This document shows positions 40,827 through 51,715 of a stretch of DNA of 52,683 nucleotides, piece after piece. The translations under genes and the position numbers were made by a program. The stretch is from Aneurinibacillus aneurinilyticus ATCC 12856. GTDB taxonomy: Bacteria > Bacillota > Bacilli > Aneurinibacillales > Aneurinibacillaceae. The DNA lies in NCBI RefSeq assembly GCF_000466385.1, contig NZ_KE952733.1, forward strand, positions 1-52,683. Direction: 5' to 3'. Within the stretch, counting starts at the first letter, position 1, and every line of letters starts with the position of its first letter. Under the pieces are notes generated by a model, which searched no databases, was not told where the DNA came from, and was given only the letters and a program-made list of their open reading frames with translations.

Positions 40827-41540
40827 CTATACGCTTTTCATACGTTCATAAAGATCGTTGTAAAAGCGAGCCTCAGAGCGAGTGATGTATGCTCCGGCCC
40901 GGTACATGTGCTCTAAATCCTGAGGGGATGTAAAGCGGGTTAGCACGCTTTTGCATAGCTCATAGTGCCGTGGTTCATGATGGTCGGCATGCACGGTCCA
41001 AAATGTCGTATTCAGTTTCTGTTCCTTGTTGTAATTCGGATGCTCCAGTCCTTGGCCGATAAGACCCATAACTTTTCCTGCAAACAGCTCCGAGCCGAAA
41101 CCAATTGAAGCCATCGCTTCAAGCGGCGTAGCATTGCGCAGGAAAGAGATGAAAGTATTTACTGCTTCTTTTGAAGCAGGAGCGACCGGATAATCCGGCA
41201 CGTACTTTTCGTTTGTCGATACATCGGGTGCTGCCGTAATCATAAAGGAATGGTACAGACGGGAGTGGTAACTTTTCGGATTGCCGCGTCCGCCTTCATC
41301 CCATAGGTTGTCAACAAGCGGAACCCACCAGTCATCTTCCGGTTCGACGGCCGCAACAGCTGCGCCGAGCACACGTGGAAAATTGCGGCTGTAATAGCTG
41401 TATTGAAGCGCGAATTCCCGCACCTGTGCCGGTGTCCATTCACCTGCAAGCAGCGTTTGCATGAATTTACTTTGTATAATTTCTGTTTCGACAATATCCC
41501 AGATTTTCTCCTCGATTTGTTCATAGCTTACAATGGCCAT
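40827..41540 (-). CDS. Heme-oxygenase-fold enzyme (TenA/PqqC/CADD-like, putative metal-dependent oxidase)
   Basis: A 237-residue all-helical protein of the iron-containing redox enzyme group: YEQIEEKIWDIVETEIIQSKFMQ, NLWDEGGRGNPKSYHSRLYH (candidate Glu and His ligands), GFGSELFAGKVMG (Glu) and HADHHEPRHYE (His/Glu cluster). Members include PqqC, CADD and metal oxygenases of amino or fatty acids. The last motif is spaced differently from the usual HxxxDxxH, so metal binding is probable rather than sure. AAGGAGGAG precedes ATG 41540. Monocistronic; no pqq genes are near. Confidence 0.75.
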   Translation of the reverse strand: MAIVSYEQIEEKIWDIVETEIIQSKFMQTLLAGEWTPAQVREFALQYSYYSRNFPRVLGAAVAAVEPEDDWWVPLVDNLWDEGGRGNPKSYHSRLYHSFMITAAPDVSTNEKYVPDYPVAPASKEAVNTFISFLRNATPLEAMASIGFGSELFAGKVMGLIGQGLEHPNYNKEQKLNTTFWTVHADHHEPRHYELCKSVLTRFTSPQDLEHMYRAGAYITRSEARFYNDLYERMKSV

Positions 41541-41642
41541 GCGACAAACTCCTCCTTACCTTTTTTCCGTTCTTCTATATCTTGCAAACCTTTTTATTAT
41601 ACTCATGATTCTAGAAGGGAAGTCAAGAGCAAACCGTGTTAT

Positions 41643-41853
41643 TTGACATAAAAATATTGTAAGCTCAGCAACATAAGAAAAAGGGGAGCAAGTTGTCGCA
41701 ACGTTATCCTTATCCATTCCAGCGGATGTGTTCGGGTCACGCCCGCAGTCTGCAAGAACAGGTGTAGGAAAACATTATTATCGCAACAATTAAAGGGACG
41801 ATAAAGATAGTATAGGTGGGCGGGAGTATTTTATTGCCTGCTTTTTTTTAGTT
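41643..41853 (+). other. Intergenic region with a possible small transcript
   Basis: The 445-base gap before glucokinase holds, in order on the plus strand: TTGACA (41643) without a convincing -10; AAGGGGAG followed by a 24-codon reading frame from TTG 41693 to TAG 41767; and a hairpin GCGGG/CCTGC (about 41821-41843) followed by eight T. This could be a small RNA or peptide gene, or chance. TATAAT (41936-41941) may be the -10 of the downstream operon. Confidence 0.3.
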
Positions 41854-41985
41854 AGGAAACAGGCTATATCTCCTTGTTCCTTGTATTTTTACCTCGAACT
41901 AGCTATAAAATCAAAACGAAATCGTTCGTACATACTATAATAGAATGGTGAACGGGTAGAATAAATGGGCAAGGAGGAAGATGCT

Positions 41986-43934
<1,949 letters not shown>

Positions 43935-44004
43935 TTCGTTTCTGTTATACGTCAAGCTCTCCGTCAGTTCAGCAAAAGAGTTTGACCCGGGAAGGAGAGC
44001 AGGA

Positions 44005-45324
44005 ATGAAAAAACAGATAGCTTTTGATGGCGTGCTTGCTAGCGAATATTTGACGGAGTATGAGCTGGATCAGATGGGCATGAAAGTACAGCAGGCGCAT
44101 GACATGCTAAGCGCAGGCACCGGACCCGGCGGTCAACATATCGGCTGGGTTCATTGGCCTGAAACCTACAACCGGGAAGAATATGCGCGTCTCAAACAGA
44201 TGGGGGAGACGATTCGCAATCGGGCGGAGGCGTTTATTGTAATTGGCATCGGTGGCTCGTATTTAGGTGCACGTGCTGCTATCGAAATGCTTTGTCCTGT
44301 CTTTTATAATCAATGGTCTAAAGCCTGTCGCAAAGCGCCGGAGGTGTATTTTGCGGGCCATCAAATGAGCGCTTTGTACACAGCCCATTTATTGCGTTTG
44401 GTAGAAGAAAAAGAGATCTATATTAATGTCATTTCCAAATCCGGTACGACACTGGAGCCGATGCTGGCCTTTCGTCTGTTCCGTGAGATGCTGGAGAAGC
44501 GCTACGGTAAGGAAGAGGCACGGAAGCGGATTATTGTGACGACGGATCTCACGCACGGTCCGTTAAGAAGGCTGGCAGAACATGAAGGATATGAAACGTT
44601 TGCGATACCGGACAATATCGGGGGCCGGTATGCGGTATTGACGCCGGTCGGCCTGCTGCCAATGGTCGTCGCAGGCATTGATGTGGATGCGGTACTGGCA
44701 GGCGCAGCTGACGTGGTTCGGCTGTATGGGAAACCGGATGTGGACAATAATCCCGCTTATCGCTATGCAGCTTTGCGATGCCTGTTTTATGATAAGGGAA
44801 AGACGACGGAATTGCTGGCGAGCTATGAACCGGGGCTGCGGTATGTAGCGGAATGGTGGAAGCAATTATTTGGTGAAAGCGAAGGAAAAGGCGGCAAGGG
44901 TGTGTTCCCGGCGAGCCTTCATTTTTCAACCGATCTTCATTCCCTGGGCCAGTATATACAGGAAGGGCGCCGCGATTTCTTTATGACTACGCTCTGGGTG
45001 GAGGCGCCAAGTGAGCAGGTCACTGTGCCTGCGATGGGGGATGATACGGATGAATTGAACTATTTATCGGGTGTTTCGTTTCATGAGGTGAATCGAAAAG
45101 CGTGTGAGGGGGCGATGCTGGCTCATACACAGGGCGGCGTGCCCAACCTGCGCATTATCGTACCCGAGCAGTCCCCCTATTATTTCGGACAGCTTGTTTA
45201 CTTCTTTGAGAAAGCATGTGGCATAAGCGGCTATTTGTTCGGGGTGAATCCATTCGATCAGCCGGGTGTAGAAGCATATAAACGAAATATGTTCCGCTTG
45301 TTGGGCAAACCAAAAATAACATAG
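44005..45324 (+). CDS. pgi: Glucose-6-phosphate isomerase
   Basis: A 439-residue isomerase between glucose-6-phosphate and fructose-6-phosphate. Seen: FIVIGIGGSYLGARAAIE, NVISKSGTTLEPMLAFRL, GGRYAVLTPVGLLPM, and the C-terminal QPGVEAYK signature with its lysine. Length is close to other Firmicutes Pgi. AAGGAGAGCAGG precedes ATG 44005. Third gene of the glycolytic cluster; a terminator follows. Confidence 0.95.
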   Translation: MKKQIAFDGVLASEYLTEYELDQMGMKVQQAHDMLSAGTGPGGQHIGWVHWPETYNREEYARLKQMGETIRNRAEAFIVIGIGGSYLGARAAIEMLCPVFYNQWSKACRKAPEVYFAGHQMSALYTAHLLRLVEEKEIYINVISKSGTTLEPMLAFRLFREMLEKRYGKEEARKRIIVTTDLTHGPLRRLAEHEGYETFAIPDNIGGRYAVLTPVGLLPMVVAGIDVDAVLAGAADVVRLYGKPDVDNNPAYRYAALRCLFYDKGKTTELLASYEPGLRYVAEWWKQLFGESEGKGGKGVFPASLHFSTDLHSLGQYIQEGRRDFFMTTLWVEAPSEQVTVPAMGDDTDELNYLSGVSFHEVNRKACEGAMLAHTQGGVPNLRIIVPEQSPYYFGQLVYFFEKACGISGYLFGVNPFDQPGVEAYKRNMFRLLGKPKIT

Positions 45325-45353
45325 TTTGTCCCACTCTTAACAGGCAGTAGCAG

Positions 45354-45383
45354 AGCCGTTCAAGGCGAACGGCTTTTCTTCTT
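45354..45383 (+). terminator. Terminator after pgi
   Basis: AGCCGTTC aaggc GAACGGCT followed by TTTCTTCTT. Confidence 0.82.
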
Positions 45384-45464
45384 CACAGGCTGGGAATTGT
45401 CTTGGATGTCAAACAAGGTTTATGATAGAAGAAATAATCTAGATATATAAAAGGAGAGACAAAG

Positions 45465-47207
45465 ATGGAATGGAAACAGAAGGCGGCGCGCTGGCATGCA
45501 TATTCTGGCCTTTCGGAAGACATCAGGCGTGAACTTGTGAACATATGGAACGATCCGCAACGCTTGGAAGATGCTTTTTACCGCAATCTGGCCTTTGGTA
45601 CCGGTGGATTGCGCGGCGAACTGGGACCGGGTACGAACCGGATGAATACATATACAGTGCGCAAGGCTTCTGAAGGGCTTGCCCGTTATATAGAAGCACA
45701 GGGAGCGGAGGCGAAGCTGCGCGGTGTGGCCATCGCGTATGATGTGCGCCGTCAGTCGCGGGCATTCGCGCTGGAGTCGGCCTTGACACTGGCACGACAC
45801 GGCATCCGAGCTTATGTATTCGATGACATCCGTCCGACTCCGGTTCTGTCGTTTGCAGTGCGTCATTTAAACGCGTATGCAGGCATTGTAATTACGGCCA
45901 GCCACAATCCGCCAGAGTATAATGGATACAAGGTATATGGGCCGGACGGGGGACAACTGCCCCCAATGGAAGCCGATGCAGTAACAGATAAAGTAAATGA
46001 AGTGTCCGATGAGTTGACCGTGGAAGTTATGGACGAACAAGAAGCACGCAAAGCCGGATTGTTCGTAGAGATTGGAGCGGACATTGACGAAGCTTATCTT
46101 CAGAAGGCGTGTGCCCTAAGTGTAAATCCAGAAGTCATTGGGCGGATGAGTGAGGATGTGCGTATTGTATTTACACCGCTGCATGGCACGGCCAATGTTC
46201 TGGTACGCCGAGGTCTTGCTCAGATGGGATTTTCGCATGTGACCGTTGTAGCCGAGCAGGAGCAGCCCGATTCTGAATTCTCTACGGTTGCTTCTCCAAA
46301 TCCTGAGGAGCATGCTGCATTCGAGTGGGCGATTCGATATGGCAAGAAAGTGGATGCTGATGTGCTGCTTGGTACGGATCCGGATGCAGACCGTGTCGGT
46401 GTTGCGGTTAAAAACGGCGACGGCGACTATGTGGTACTGACCGGGAACCAGACCGGGGCGCTTCTACTGCATTATTTGCTGGAACAAAAGCGGGCAAGAG
46501 GTACGCTTCCGCCAAACGGTGTCGTATTGAAGACGATCGTCACGTCTGAAATCGGGCGCGCCATTGCAAGCTCCTTTGGGTTGGAGACGATAGACACATT
46601 GACAGGATTTAAATTCATTGGAGAGAAAATAAAAGAATTTGAGCAGATGGGAGATCGTACGTTCCTTTTCGGGTATGAAGAAAGCTACGGATATCTCGCT
46701 GGTGATTTTGTACGGGATAAGGATGCGGTGCAGGTATGCCTGCTTGTTGCAGAGATGGTTGCATATTATAAATCACGTGGTCTGACGGTATATGAAGGAT
46801 TGATGGAAGTATTTACGACATACGGGTATTATCTGGAAGATTTGTATTCGATAACACTGAGGGGAAAAAAGGGGATTGAAACCATCCAGTCCATTCTACA
46901 AACGTTCCGTAAGGAGCCTCCTTTGGAGATGAGCGGTCAAAAAGTAAATGTGGTAGAAGACTACCAAACAGGGCGGCGCCGGTTCGTGAAGGAGAACCGG
47001 GACGAGGAACTTACGCTTCCTGCATCTGATGTATTGAAATACACATTAGTAAATGGTGCGTGGTTCTGCCTGCGGCCGTCCGGCACGGAACCGAAGCTAA
47101 AAGTCTACTTTGGCGTAAAAGGCAGCACCATGGAAGAAGCGCAGACCAACCTTTCATGCTTAAAAGCCGATGTGATAAAAAAGGTACATACGCTAATAAA
47201 CGAATAA
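45465..47207 (+). CDS. pgcA: Phospho-sugar mutase (alpha-phosphoglucomutase PgcA type)
   Basis: A 580-residue alpha-D-phosphohexomutase interconverting glucose-1- and glucose-6-phosphate. Four-domain order is visible: [18 protein letters not shown] at the start, the active-site serine in [14 protein letters not shown], metal loop [13 protein letters not shown], sugar-recognition GYEESYGYL and phosphate-binding [13 protein letters not shown]. The length is typical of PgcA, which supplies UDP-glucose for wall glycans and glycolipids. AAAGGAGAG precedes the ATG. It has its own leader after the pgi terminator. Confidence 0.95.
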   Translation: MEWKQKAARWHAYSGLSEDIRRELVNIWNDPQRLEDAFYRNLAFGTGGLRGELGPGTNRMNTYTVRKASEGLARYIEAQGAEAKLRGVAIAYDVRRQSRAFALESALTLARHGIRAYVFDDIRPTPVLSFAVRHLNAYAGIVITASHNPPEYNGYKVYGPDGGQLPPMEADAVTDKVNEVSDELTVEVMDEQEARKAGLFVEIGADIDEAYLQKACALSVNPEVIGRMSEDVRIVFTPLHGTANVLVRRGLAQMGFSHVTVVAEQEQPDSEFSTVASPNPEEHAAFEWAIRYGKKVDADVLLGTDPDADRVGVAVKNGDGDYVVLTGNQTGALLLHYLLEQKRARGTLPPNGVVLKTIVTSEIGRAIASSFGLETIDTLTGFKFIGEKIKEFEQMGDRTFLFGYEESYGYLAGDFVRDKDAVQVCLLVAEMVAYYKSRGLTVYEGLMEVFTTYGYYLEDLYSITLRGKKGIETIQSILQTFRKEPPLEMSGQKVNVVEDYQTGRRRFVKENRDEELTLPASDVLKYTLVNGAWFCLRPSGTEPKLKVYFGVKGSTMEEAQTNLSCLKADVIKKVHTLINE

Positions 47208-47214
47208 ACGTTAG

Positions 47215-47240
47215 AGGAGCCGATCGGGCTCCTTTTTATT
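47215..47240. terminator. Terminator after pgcA
   Basis: AGGAGCC gatcg GGCTCCT followed by TTTTATTT. Confidence 0.88.
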
Positions 47241-47487
47241 TCTCTTCCTCTGCCCTTACTAATTTAACATTCGACCTTTTATCCGCAGCTTGTTCAGCAT
47301 GCTCCTTGGTTTCTTGAATTGGATCTTCGAGTAAACCTTCCTTTCGGAGCTCTTCATTCGATTTCATATGCTCGAATTCGGTACCTGTCTTCTTGGCTGC
47401 ATCGAAATTAGGAACGGCTGTATTCTGTATACACTTATTTTGGGCTTCTTTATCATTATGGTTTCGGTTGTCATTGTTGTTGTTCAT
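47236..47487 (-). CDS. Small hydrophilic hypothetical protein
   Basis: An 83-residue, strongly hydrophilic protein with an Asn/Asp-rich start (MNNNNDNRNHNDKEAQN) and a glutamate-rich C-terminal half, no membrane span. It contains KKTGTEFEHMKSNEEL; the TEF core recalls the GPR protease site TEFA of gamma-type spore proteins, but the surrounding Gln/Asn-rich repeats are missing. A spore role is a speculation only. AGAGGATG precedes ATG 47487. It shares the pgcA terminator. Confidence 0.6.
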   Translation of the reverse strand: MNNNNDNRNHNDKEAQNKCIQNTAVPNFDAAKKTGTEFEHMKSNEELRKEGLLEDPIQETKEHAEQAADKRSNVKLVRAEEEK

Positions 47488-47635
47488 TATTATTTCATCC
47501 TCTCATATGAATGTATTTCTCCTTTTTTACTTTACCCTGCTTATATGTAAGAGAAACAAAAAAGGTATGTGTTTTTTACTTCTTGTCAGTTATGTATATA
47601 ATGGAAAAAGAATTTCGTCCAAAGGAGGAGCGGAT

Positions 47636-48418
47636 ATGTCATCACAAGCCAGCTGGCGTCTATTTGCGGTTTTTTCCCTTGCATCTACTCTGGCTCTTGC
47701 AGTTGGGCTTTATCTGGGGATTACAGATATTCTTTCCCCTTCCGCGACGGGAGAGTGGAAAACTGACAAAGGTACAGAAGAAACGGGGAAGCCCAAAGTA
47801 AACGCCGTCCAAATCGTTGCGTTGGGTGATTCGTTAACTCGAGGCACAGGAGACGGAGCAGGACTTGGTTATGTCGGCAACTTGCGGGCGCGTCTGTCGG
47901 AGGCGACAGGTCAGCAAGCGTATGTATTAAACCATGGGGTAAATGGATATAAAACTGCTGATTTGCTGCGTGATTTACAACAAAAAGAAGATATTCGAAG
48001 AACGCTCCGCCAGGCCGATATCGTTACACTTTCGATTGGTGGAAATGACTTGTTTAATGCAGGGGGAGCAGAAGAGGTTAATCCGGAAATAAGTCAGAAG
48101 CGTTTGCCTGGGGCAGTAGAGCGCTACAAGGAAATCGTAAAAATTATCGATTCGTTAAATCCGAAGGCCAAAATTTTGTATATGGGGCTATATAATGCGT
48201 TTGCCGACTTATCGAATGCACAGGAAAGCTATAAGGTTGTAGAGCGTTGGAATAGTGAAACGTCGGCCGTTTTATACCGGTATCCTCATGCGATTTTTGT
48301 ACCGACCGACGACTTATTTCGTGTAGATGGCAAAAAATATTTGTCCAGTGACCATTTTCATCCGAACCAAGCGGGGTACCGACGGATCGGAGAGAGGATG
48401 GCTGAAGTAATCCGATAG
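47636..48418 (+). CDS. Membrane-anchored SGNH/GDSL hydrolase (YpmR-like)
   Basis: A 260-residue lipase/esterase-type hydrolase on the outer face of the membrane. One N-terminal span (about 7-28) acts as signal anchor; block I is IVALGDSLTRGTGDG with the catalytic serine, block III SIGGNDLF, and block V SSDHFHPNQAGY with catalytic Asp and His. ATG 47636 is chosen for the AAAGGAGGAG site; an upstream in-frame extension to 47393 overlaps the opposite gene. The ABC transporter genes follow 12 bases later, so export or processing of a shared substrate is possible. Confidence 0.88.
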   Translation: MSSQASWRLFAVFSLASTLALAVGLYLGITDILSPSATGEWKTDKGTEETGKPKVNAVQIVALGDSLTRGTGDGAGLGYVGNLRARLSEATGQQAYVLNHGVNGYKTADLLRDLQQKEDIRRTLRQADIVTLSIGGNDLFNAGGAEEVNPEISQKRLPGAVERYKEIVKIIDSLNPKAKILYMGLYNAFADLSNAQESYKVVERWNSETSAVLYRYPHAIFVPTDDLFRVDGKKYLSSDHFHPNQAGYRRIGERMAEVIR

Positions 48419-48430
48419 GAGGGAAGAGCG

Positions 48431-49357
48431 GTGCAACGAGCGATTACGCTTGAACTAGACCAGGTAGAAAAGATAATTCGCCGTAACCGTATTATTAAAG
48501 GTATCTCCTTCTCTGTACAAGAGGGCGAAGTGTTTGGATTTCTTGGACCAAACGGTTCAGGGAAAACTACCACAATTCGGATGATGGTCGGCCTTGTTCG
48601 ACCAACCGCGGGGCGAATTCGCGTATGCGGTTATGATATCCAGAAAGACCATACGGAAGCGCTGGCAAAGGTTGGTTCGATTGTGGAGAATCCTGAACTA
48701 TATCCGTTTTTGAGTGGAATGGAGAACCTGGAGTATTTTGCCCGCATGATTCCAGGGGTAACCCGGGAGAAAATTGATGAAGTTGTACGACGTGTCGATT
48801 TAAGTGCACGTATTGGGGATCGTGTAAAAGATTATTCACTGGGGATGCGCCAGCGTCTCGGGATTGCCCAGGCTTTGCTCGGTGACCCGAAGCTGCTCAT
48901 TTTAGACGAGCCGACTAATGGTCTTGATCCGCAGGGAATTAGAGAATTGCGTGCTTTTATCCGCCAATTGGCTGATGAGGGCTTGAGTGTATTTATCTCA
49001 AGTCATATGCTGAGTGAAATTCAACTTATGTGCGATCGAGTAGCCATTATTAACGAAGGAAGTATCATTCGCGTAGGGGTCGTGGATGAATTGTTGACAC
49101 AAAACTTTCGTAAAATCATCTGGTATGCTAACCCTTATGATAGGGCGAAAAGTTTGCTTATGAACTCACCATTCATCAAGGTACGGGAGCAGGAATTAGT
49201 AGACGCCGGGATTGTAACAGAAGTAGCTCCCGAGCATATTCCACAGCTAACAGCCGCTCTAGTCGATCAAGGCATCGAAATATACGGAATCGAATGGAAA
49301 AAGCCGAGTCTTGAGGATTTGTTTCTCGATATGACCGAGGGGGAGCATCATGCTTAG
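48431..49357 (+). CDS. ABC-2 type transporter ATP-binding protein
   Basis: A 308-residue ATPase of the BcrA/NatA-like exporter group. Walker A GPNGSGKTT (about 40-48), Q-loop SIVENPELYPFLSGMENL, signature YSLGMRQRLGIAQALL, Walker B LLILDEPTNGLDP, and the switch His in ISSHMLSE, followed by a C-terminal regulatory domain of about 90 residues. The start is GTG 48431 after GGAAGAGCG. It overlaps the permease gene by 8 bases. Confidence 0.92.
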   Translation: MQRAITLELDQVEKIIRRNRIIKGISFSVQEGEVFGFLGPNGSGKTTTIRMMVGLVRPTAGRIRVCGYDIQKDHTEALAKVGSIVENPELYPFLSGMENLEYFARMIPGVTREKIDEVVRRVDLSARIGDRVKDYSLGMRQRLGIAQALLGDPKLLILDEPTNGLDPQGIRELRAFIRQLADEGLSVFISSHMLSEIQLMCDRVAIINEGSIIRVGVVDELLTQNFRKIIWYANPYDRAKSLLMNSPFIKVREQELVDAGIVTEVAPEHIPQLTAALVDQGIEIYGIEWKKPSLEDLFLDMTEGEHHA

Positions 49358-50339
49358 TATGTATGGCTTAGTTATGAACGAGGCGTTGAAAATTTTGCAA
49401 AGGAAGCGACTATGGGTTGTTGTATTGATTTTGCTTGTGCTTGTACCGATTTTTACTTATGCTCAGTTCCGGGCCACACTCGATAATCAGAAGCAGCTCG
49501 GGACGACAGATTGGAAGGTGTCGGTGCGGCAGAGCATCAATGATACGACAAATCGCTTGAGCAGCACTCGTATTCCAGAAGACTGGAAAAAATTAATGCG
49601 GATTCGTATTCAGCAACAACAATATTATTTGGATCACGACATTAATCCAACATCTCCGAACGGAGTCACATTCACGCGGGATTTCATGAGCAATGCTGTT
49701 TCCTTGTTTATCCCGCTTCTTATTGTAATTATTTCTTCGGACATTGTCTCGGGCGAGCATACGGGTGGAACAATTAAGTTGCTGCTAACTCGTCCTGTAA
49801 AAAGATGGAGAATACTTACAAGCAAGTTGATTGCCTTATTTCTATTTGTTTCGGCGATTGTTGTACTTACAGGAATTATTGCTTATGCAATTTCCGGTGT
49901 TGTATTTGGCTATACAGGATGGGCATACCCAGTACTAACCGGATTTCAGATTCAAGGGGAGGAGGTGAATACAGAAGGTGTGCATGTACTCCCACAATGG
50001 CTGTATATCATGATGGAGTATGGACTTTCCTGGTACGCCTGTCTTGCGGTAGCATGCATTTCATTTATGGTATCTGTGCTTGTTCGCAGTACAGCCGCAG
50101 GAATGGGAGTGATGGTATCCGCTCTTATTGCGGGTACGATTTTAACGAATATGGCATCTGCATGGGAGTCAGCAAAATATTTTTTCATGGTAAATCTACA
50201 GCTAACCGATTATCTGGCGGGCACGTTGCCGACGATTCCCGGATTAAGCCTGACCTTTTCATTGACTACTCTTGGCATATGGAGTGTAGCCTCCCTTCTT
50301 GTGGCTTATATTGTATTTATTCGACGCGATGTGTATTAA
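49350..50339 (+). CDS. ABC-2 type transporter permease
   Basis: A 329-residue permease. One N-terminal span (about 20-40) is followed by a roughly 75-residue external domain, then five spans (FIPLLIVIISSDIVSGEHTGG..., LFLFVSAIVVLTGIIAYAI, and others). The SGEHTGGTIKLLLTRPVKR coupling motif is typical of ABC-2 permeases paired with BcrA-like ATPases. Its start lies inside the ATPase gene. Substrate unknown; drug, peptide or lipid export are the usual options. Confidence 0.88.
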   Translation: MLSMYGLVMNEALKILQRKRLWVVVLILLVLVPIFTYAQFRATLDNQKQLGTTDWKVSVRQSINDTTNRLSSTRIPEDWKKLMRIRIQQQQYYLDHDINPTSPNGVTFTRDFMSNAVSLFIPLLIVIISSDIVSGEHTGGTIKLLLTRPVKRWRILTSKLIALFLFVSAIVVLTGIIAYAISGVVFGYTGWAYPVLTGFQIQGEEVNTEGVHVLPQWLYIMMEYGLSWYACLAVACISFMVSVLVRSTAAGMGVMVSALIAGTILTNMASAWESAKYFFMVNLQLTDYLAGTLPTIPGLSLTFSLTTLGIWSVASLLVAYIVFIRRDVY

Positions 50340-50346
50340 TTAAGCG

Positions 50347-50424
50347 AAGGGTGTTGATTATCCAGTATCATCCAGGGAAATAGCCATCACAACGAACCTA
50401 AAGCGGGCGCCGGTTCGTGTCTCG
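50347..50424 (-). repeat. Dispersed repeat family A, copy 3 (inverted, left part lost)
   Basis: Read on the minus strand, it aligns to 4951-5024: a 14-base block CGAACCGRCGCCCG (13 of 14), 12 variable bases, TGTGATG (identical), 7-8 variable bases, then the 31-base right end (28 of 31). The left half and left inverted repeat of copy 2 are absent; the terminator of the flanking genes begins at 50445. ACGAACC (50392-50398) and GGTTCGT (50412-50418) form a perfect hairpin, competing with ACAACGA/TCGTTGT (50389-50395 with 50422-50428). Confidence 0.75.
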
Positions 50425-50444
50425 TTGTTCTTGATTAAGCTTAA

Positions 50445-50482
50445 AAAAAGAGGCTCCGTTTTTAAGCGGTGTGCCTCTTTTT
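50445..50482. terminator. Bidirectional terminator between ABC permease and deacetylase genes
   Basis: AAAAAGAGGC pairs perfectly with GCCTCTTTTT, with an inner CCG/CGG pairing. Confidence 0.88.
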
Positions 50483-50496
50483 GCATGAATTGAATA

Positions 50497-51381
50497 CTAT
50501 GATTTTTCAACGGGATCTGGTACAGGAAGTGGCGCAAAGCCGTAGCCTTTTTGCTTGAGTAATTCAATAATTTTCGGCAGCAACCGTACCGTCTGCTCTT
50601 TTTCGTGCATGAGGATAATGGAGCCTGGCTTTACTTCGCTGGCGATATTATTCATAATTAAATCCGGCTTGTCACCGTGCTTCCAATCCAGGCTATCTAC
50701 GTTCCAGTAGGCAAGGATTTGATTCGTTTCCTTGGAAGCAACCAATGTATTTTGGTCGATGGCTCCGTAAGGCGGTCGAAAATAATAAATGGGCGCACCA
50801 ATTTTTTGGGAGATATATTCAGTAGAAGTACGAATCATTTGTACCTGTACGTCTTTCGGTTTTTTTCTCAACGTTTCGTGATGCATCGTATGGGTACCGA
50901 TAATGTGTCCGTTTTCCAGCATCTTTTTAGCGAAAGTGCTCTGCTGTTCTGTTTTTAGATTTTGTCCTACCCAAAAAAATCCACCCTTAATATCGTTTTT
51001 GTCTAAAATTTCTACAATGTCTTGTGTATATCGACCCGGTCCGTCATCAAAAGTTAAATATACGGTTGGTTTAGACAAGGGGATTTTGGCGATCATTTTG
51101 CCAACCGCTGGTACATTAGAAACTTCAGCTGATTTTGCTGAAGGGAGTGCTGTTTTTTCCGGAACCGGTGGATTAGGTTCTGGATTTGCATTTTGCTGTT
51201 TCAATGCTTCTTCGTTAGTTTTCGGGTACAGCGTGTCATTGGAAATTTTATTTAGAAACGCATGGGCTGATTGAACAGGGGGGCTATCGCGAAATAAGAT
51301 ATTCGCTCCAATAACTAATCCTAACAGGGATAGCGCAATCCAAATTATGTTCCTGTTTTTTCTCCTCCGATTATTCTCCAA
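50497..51381 (-). CDS. Polysaccharide deacetylase family protein (NodB homology)
   Basis: A 294-residue membrane-anchored enzyme removing acetyl groups from wall glycans. A basic N terminus (MENNRRRKNRN) and one span (12-30) precede a proline-rich linker (about 65-80) and the NodB domain: TFDDGP with Asp112/Asp113, His164 and His168 in HTMHHE, RPPYG, WNVDSLDWK and ILMHE. All five motifs are intact. Peptidoglycan N-acetylglucosamine or muramic acid are plausible substrates (PgdA/PdaA-like). ATG 51381. The 334-base gap upstream holds only the promoter of the next gene. Confidence 0.92.
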   Translation of the reverse strand: MENNRRRKNRNIIWIALSLLGLVIGANILFRDSPPVQSAHAFLNKISNDTLYPKTNEEALKQQNANPEPNPPVPEKTALPSAKSAEVSNVPAVGKMIAKIPLSKPTVYLTFDDGPGRYTQDIVEILDKNDIKGGFFWVGQNLKTEQQSTFAKKMLENGHIIGTHTMHHETLRKKPKDVQVQMIRTSTEYISQKIGAPIYYFRPPYGAIDQNTLVASKETNQILAYWNVDSLDWKHGDKPDLIMNNIASEVKPGSIILMHEKEQTVRLLPKIIELLKQKGYGFAPLPVPDPVEKS

Positions 51382-51645
51382 AATATGTCCCTTCTTTCTC
51401 TATTTATCTCTTTATTATGTACTTCGTCCATAAACAGGTATCGATGTATGTTCGTCGCCTATTCTACTATAAAAACAGCAGTAATGTGCAAAAATTTCTG
51501 GCGAAAATTTAATTTATTATATTCGCTGAATACGAACCCTCCTCATTATAAAATTATACAATATTGATTTTTTTTGGAAACAGGTAAAAGGATGCACTCT
51601 GCGCGGGAATGTTCTGCAAAACTTTCCTAACAGGAGAGAAATCGC

Positions 51646-51651
51646 TATAAT
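51646..51651 (+). promoter_or_regulatory. -10 element of the bacilliredoxin gene
   Basis: TATAAT with a weak -35 (TTTCCT) 17 bases upstream. No other feature is seen in the 334-base gap. Confidence 0.5.
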
Positions 51652-51715
51652 GAAATAAACCGCTTTGTAATCATGCCATAAGAAAGTACGAAACGGTAAT
51701 GGAGGGATAAGACTT

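Noticed and set aside
47393-47635. In-frame N-terminal extension of the SGNH hydrolase with several hydrophobic stretches
   Set aside because: It runs across the opposite-strand gene at 47236-47487 and lacks a ribosome site, whereas ATG 47636 has AAAGGAGGAG.
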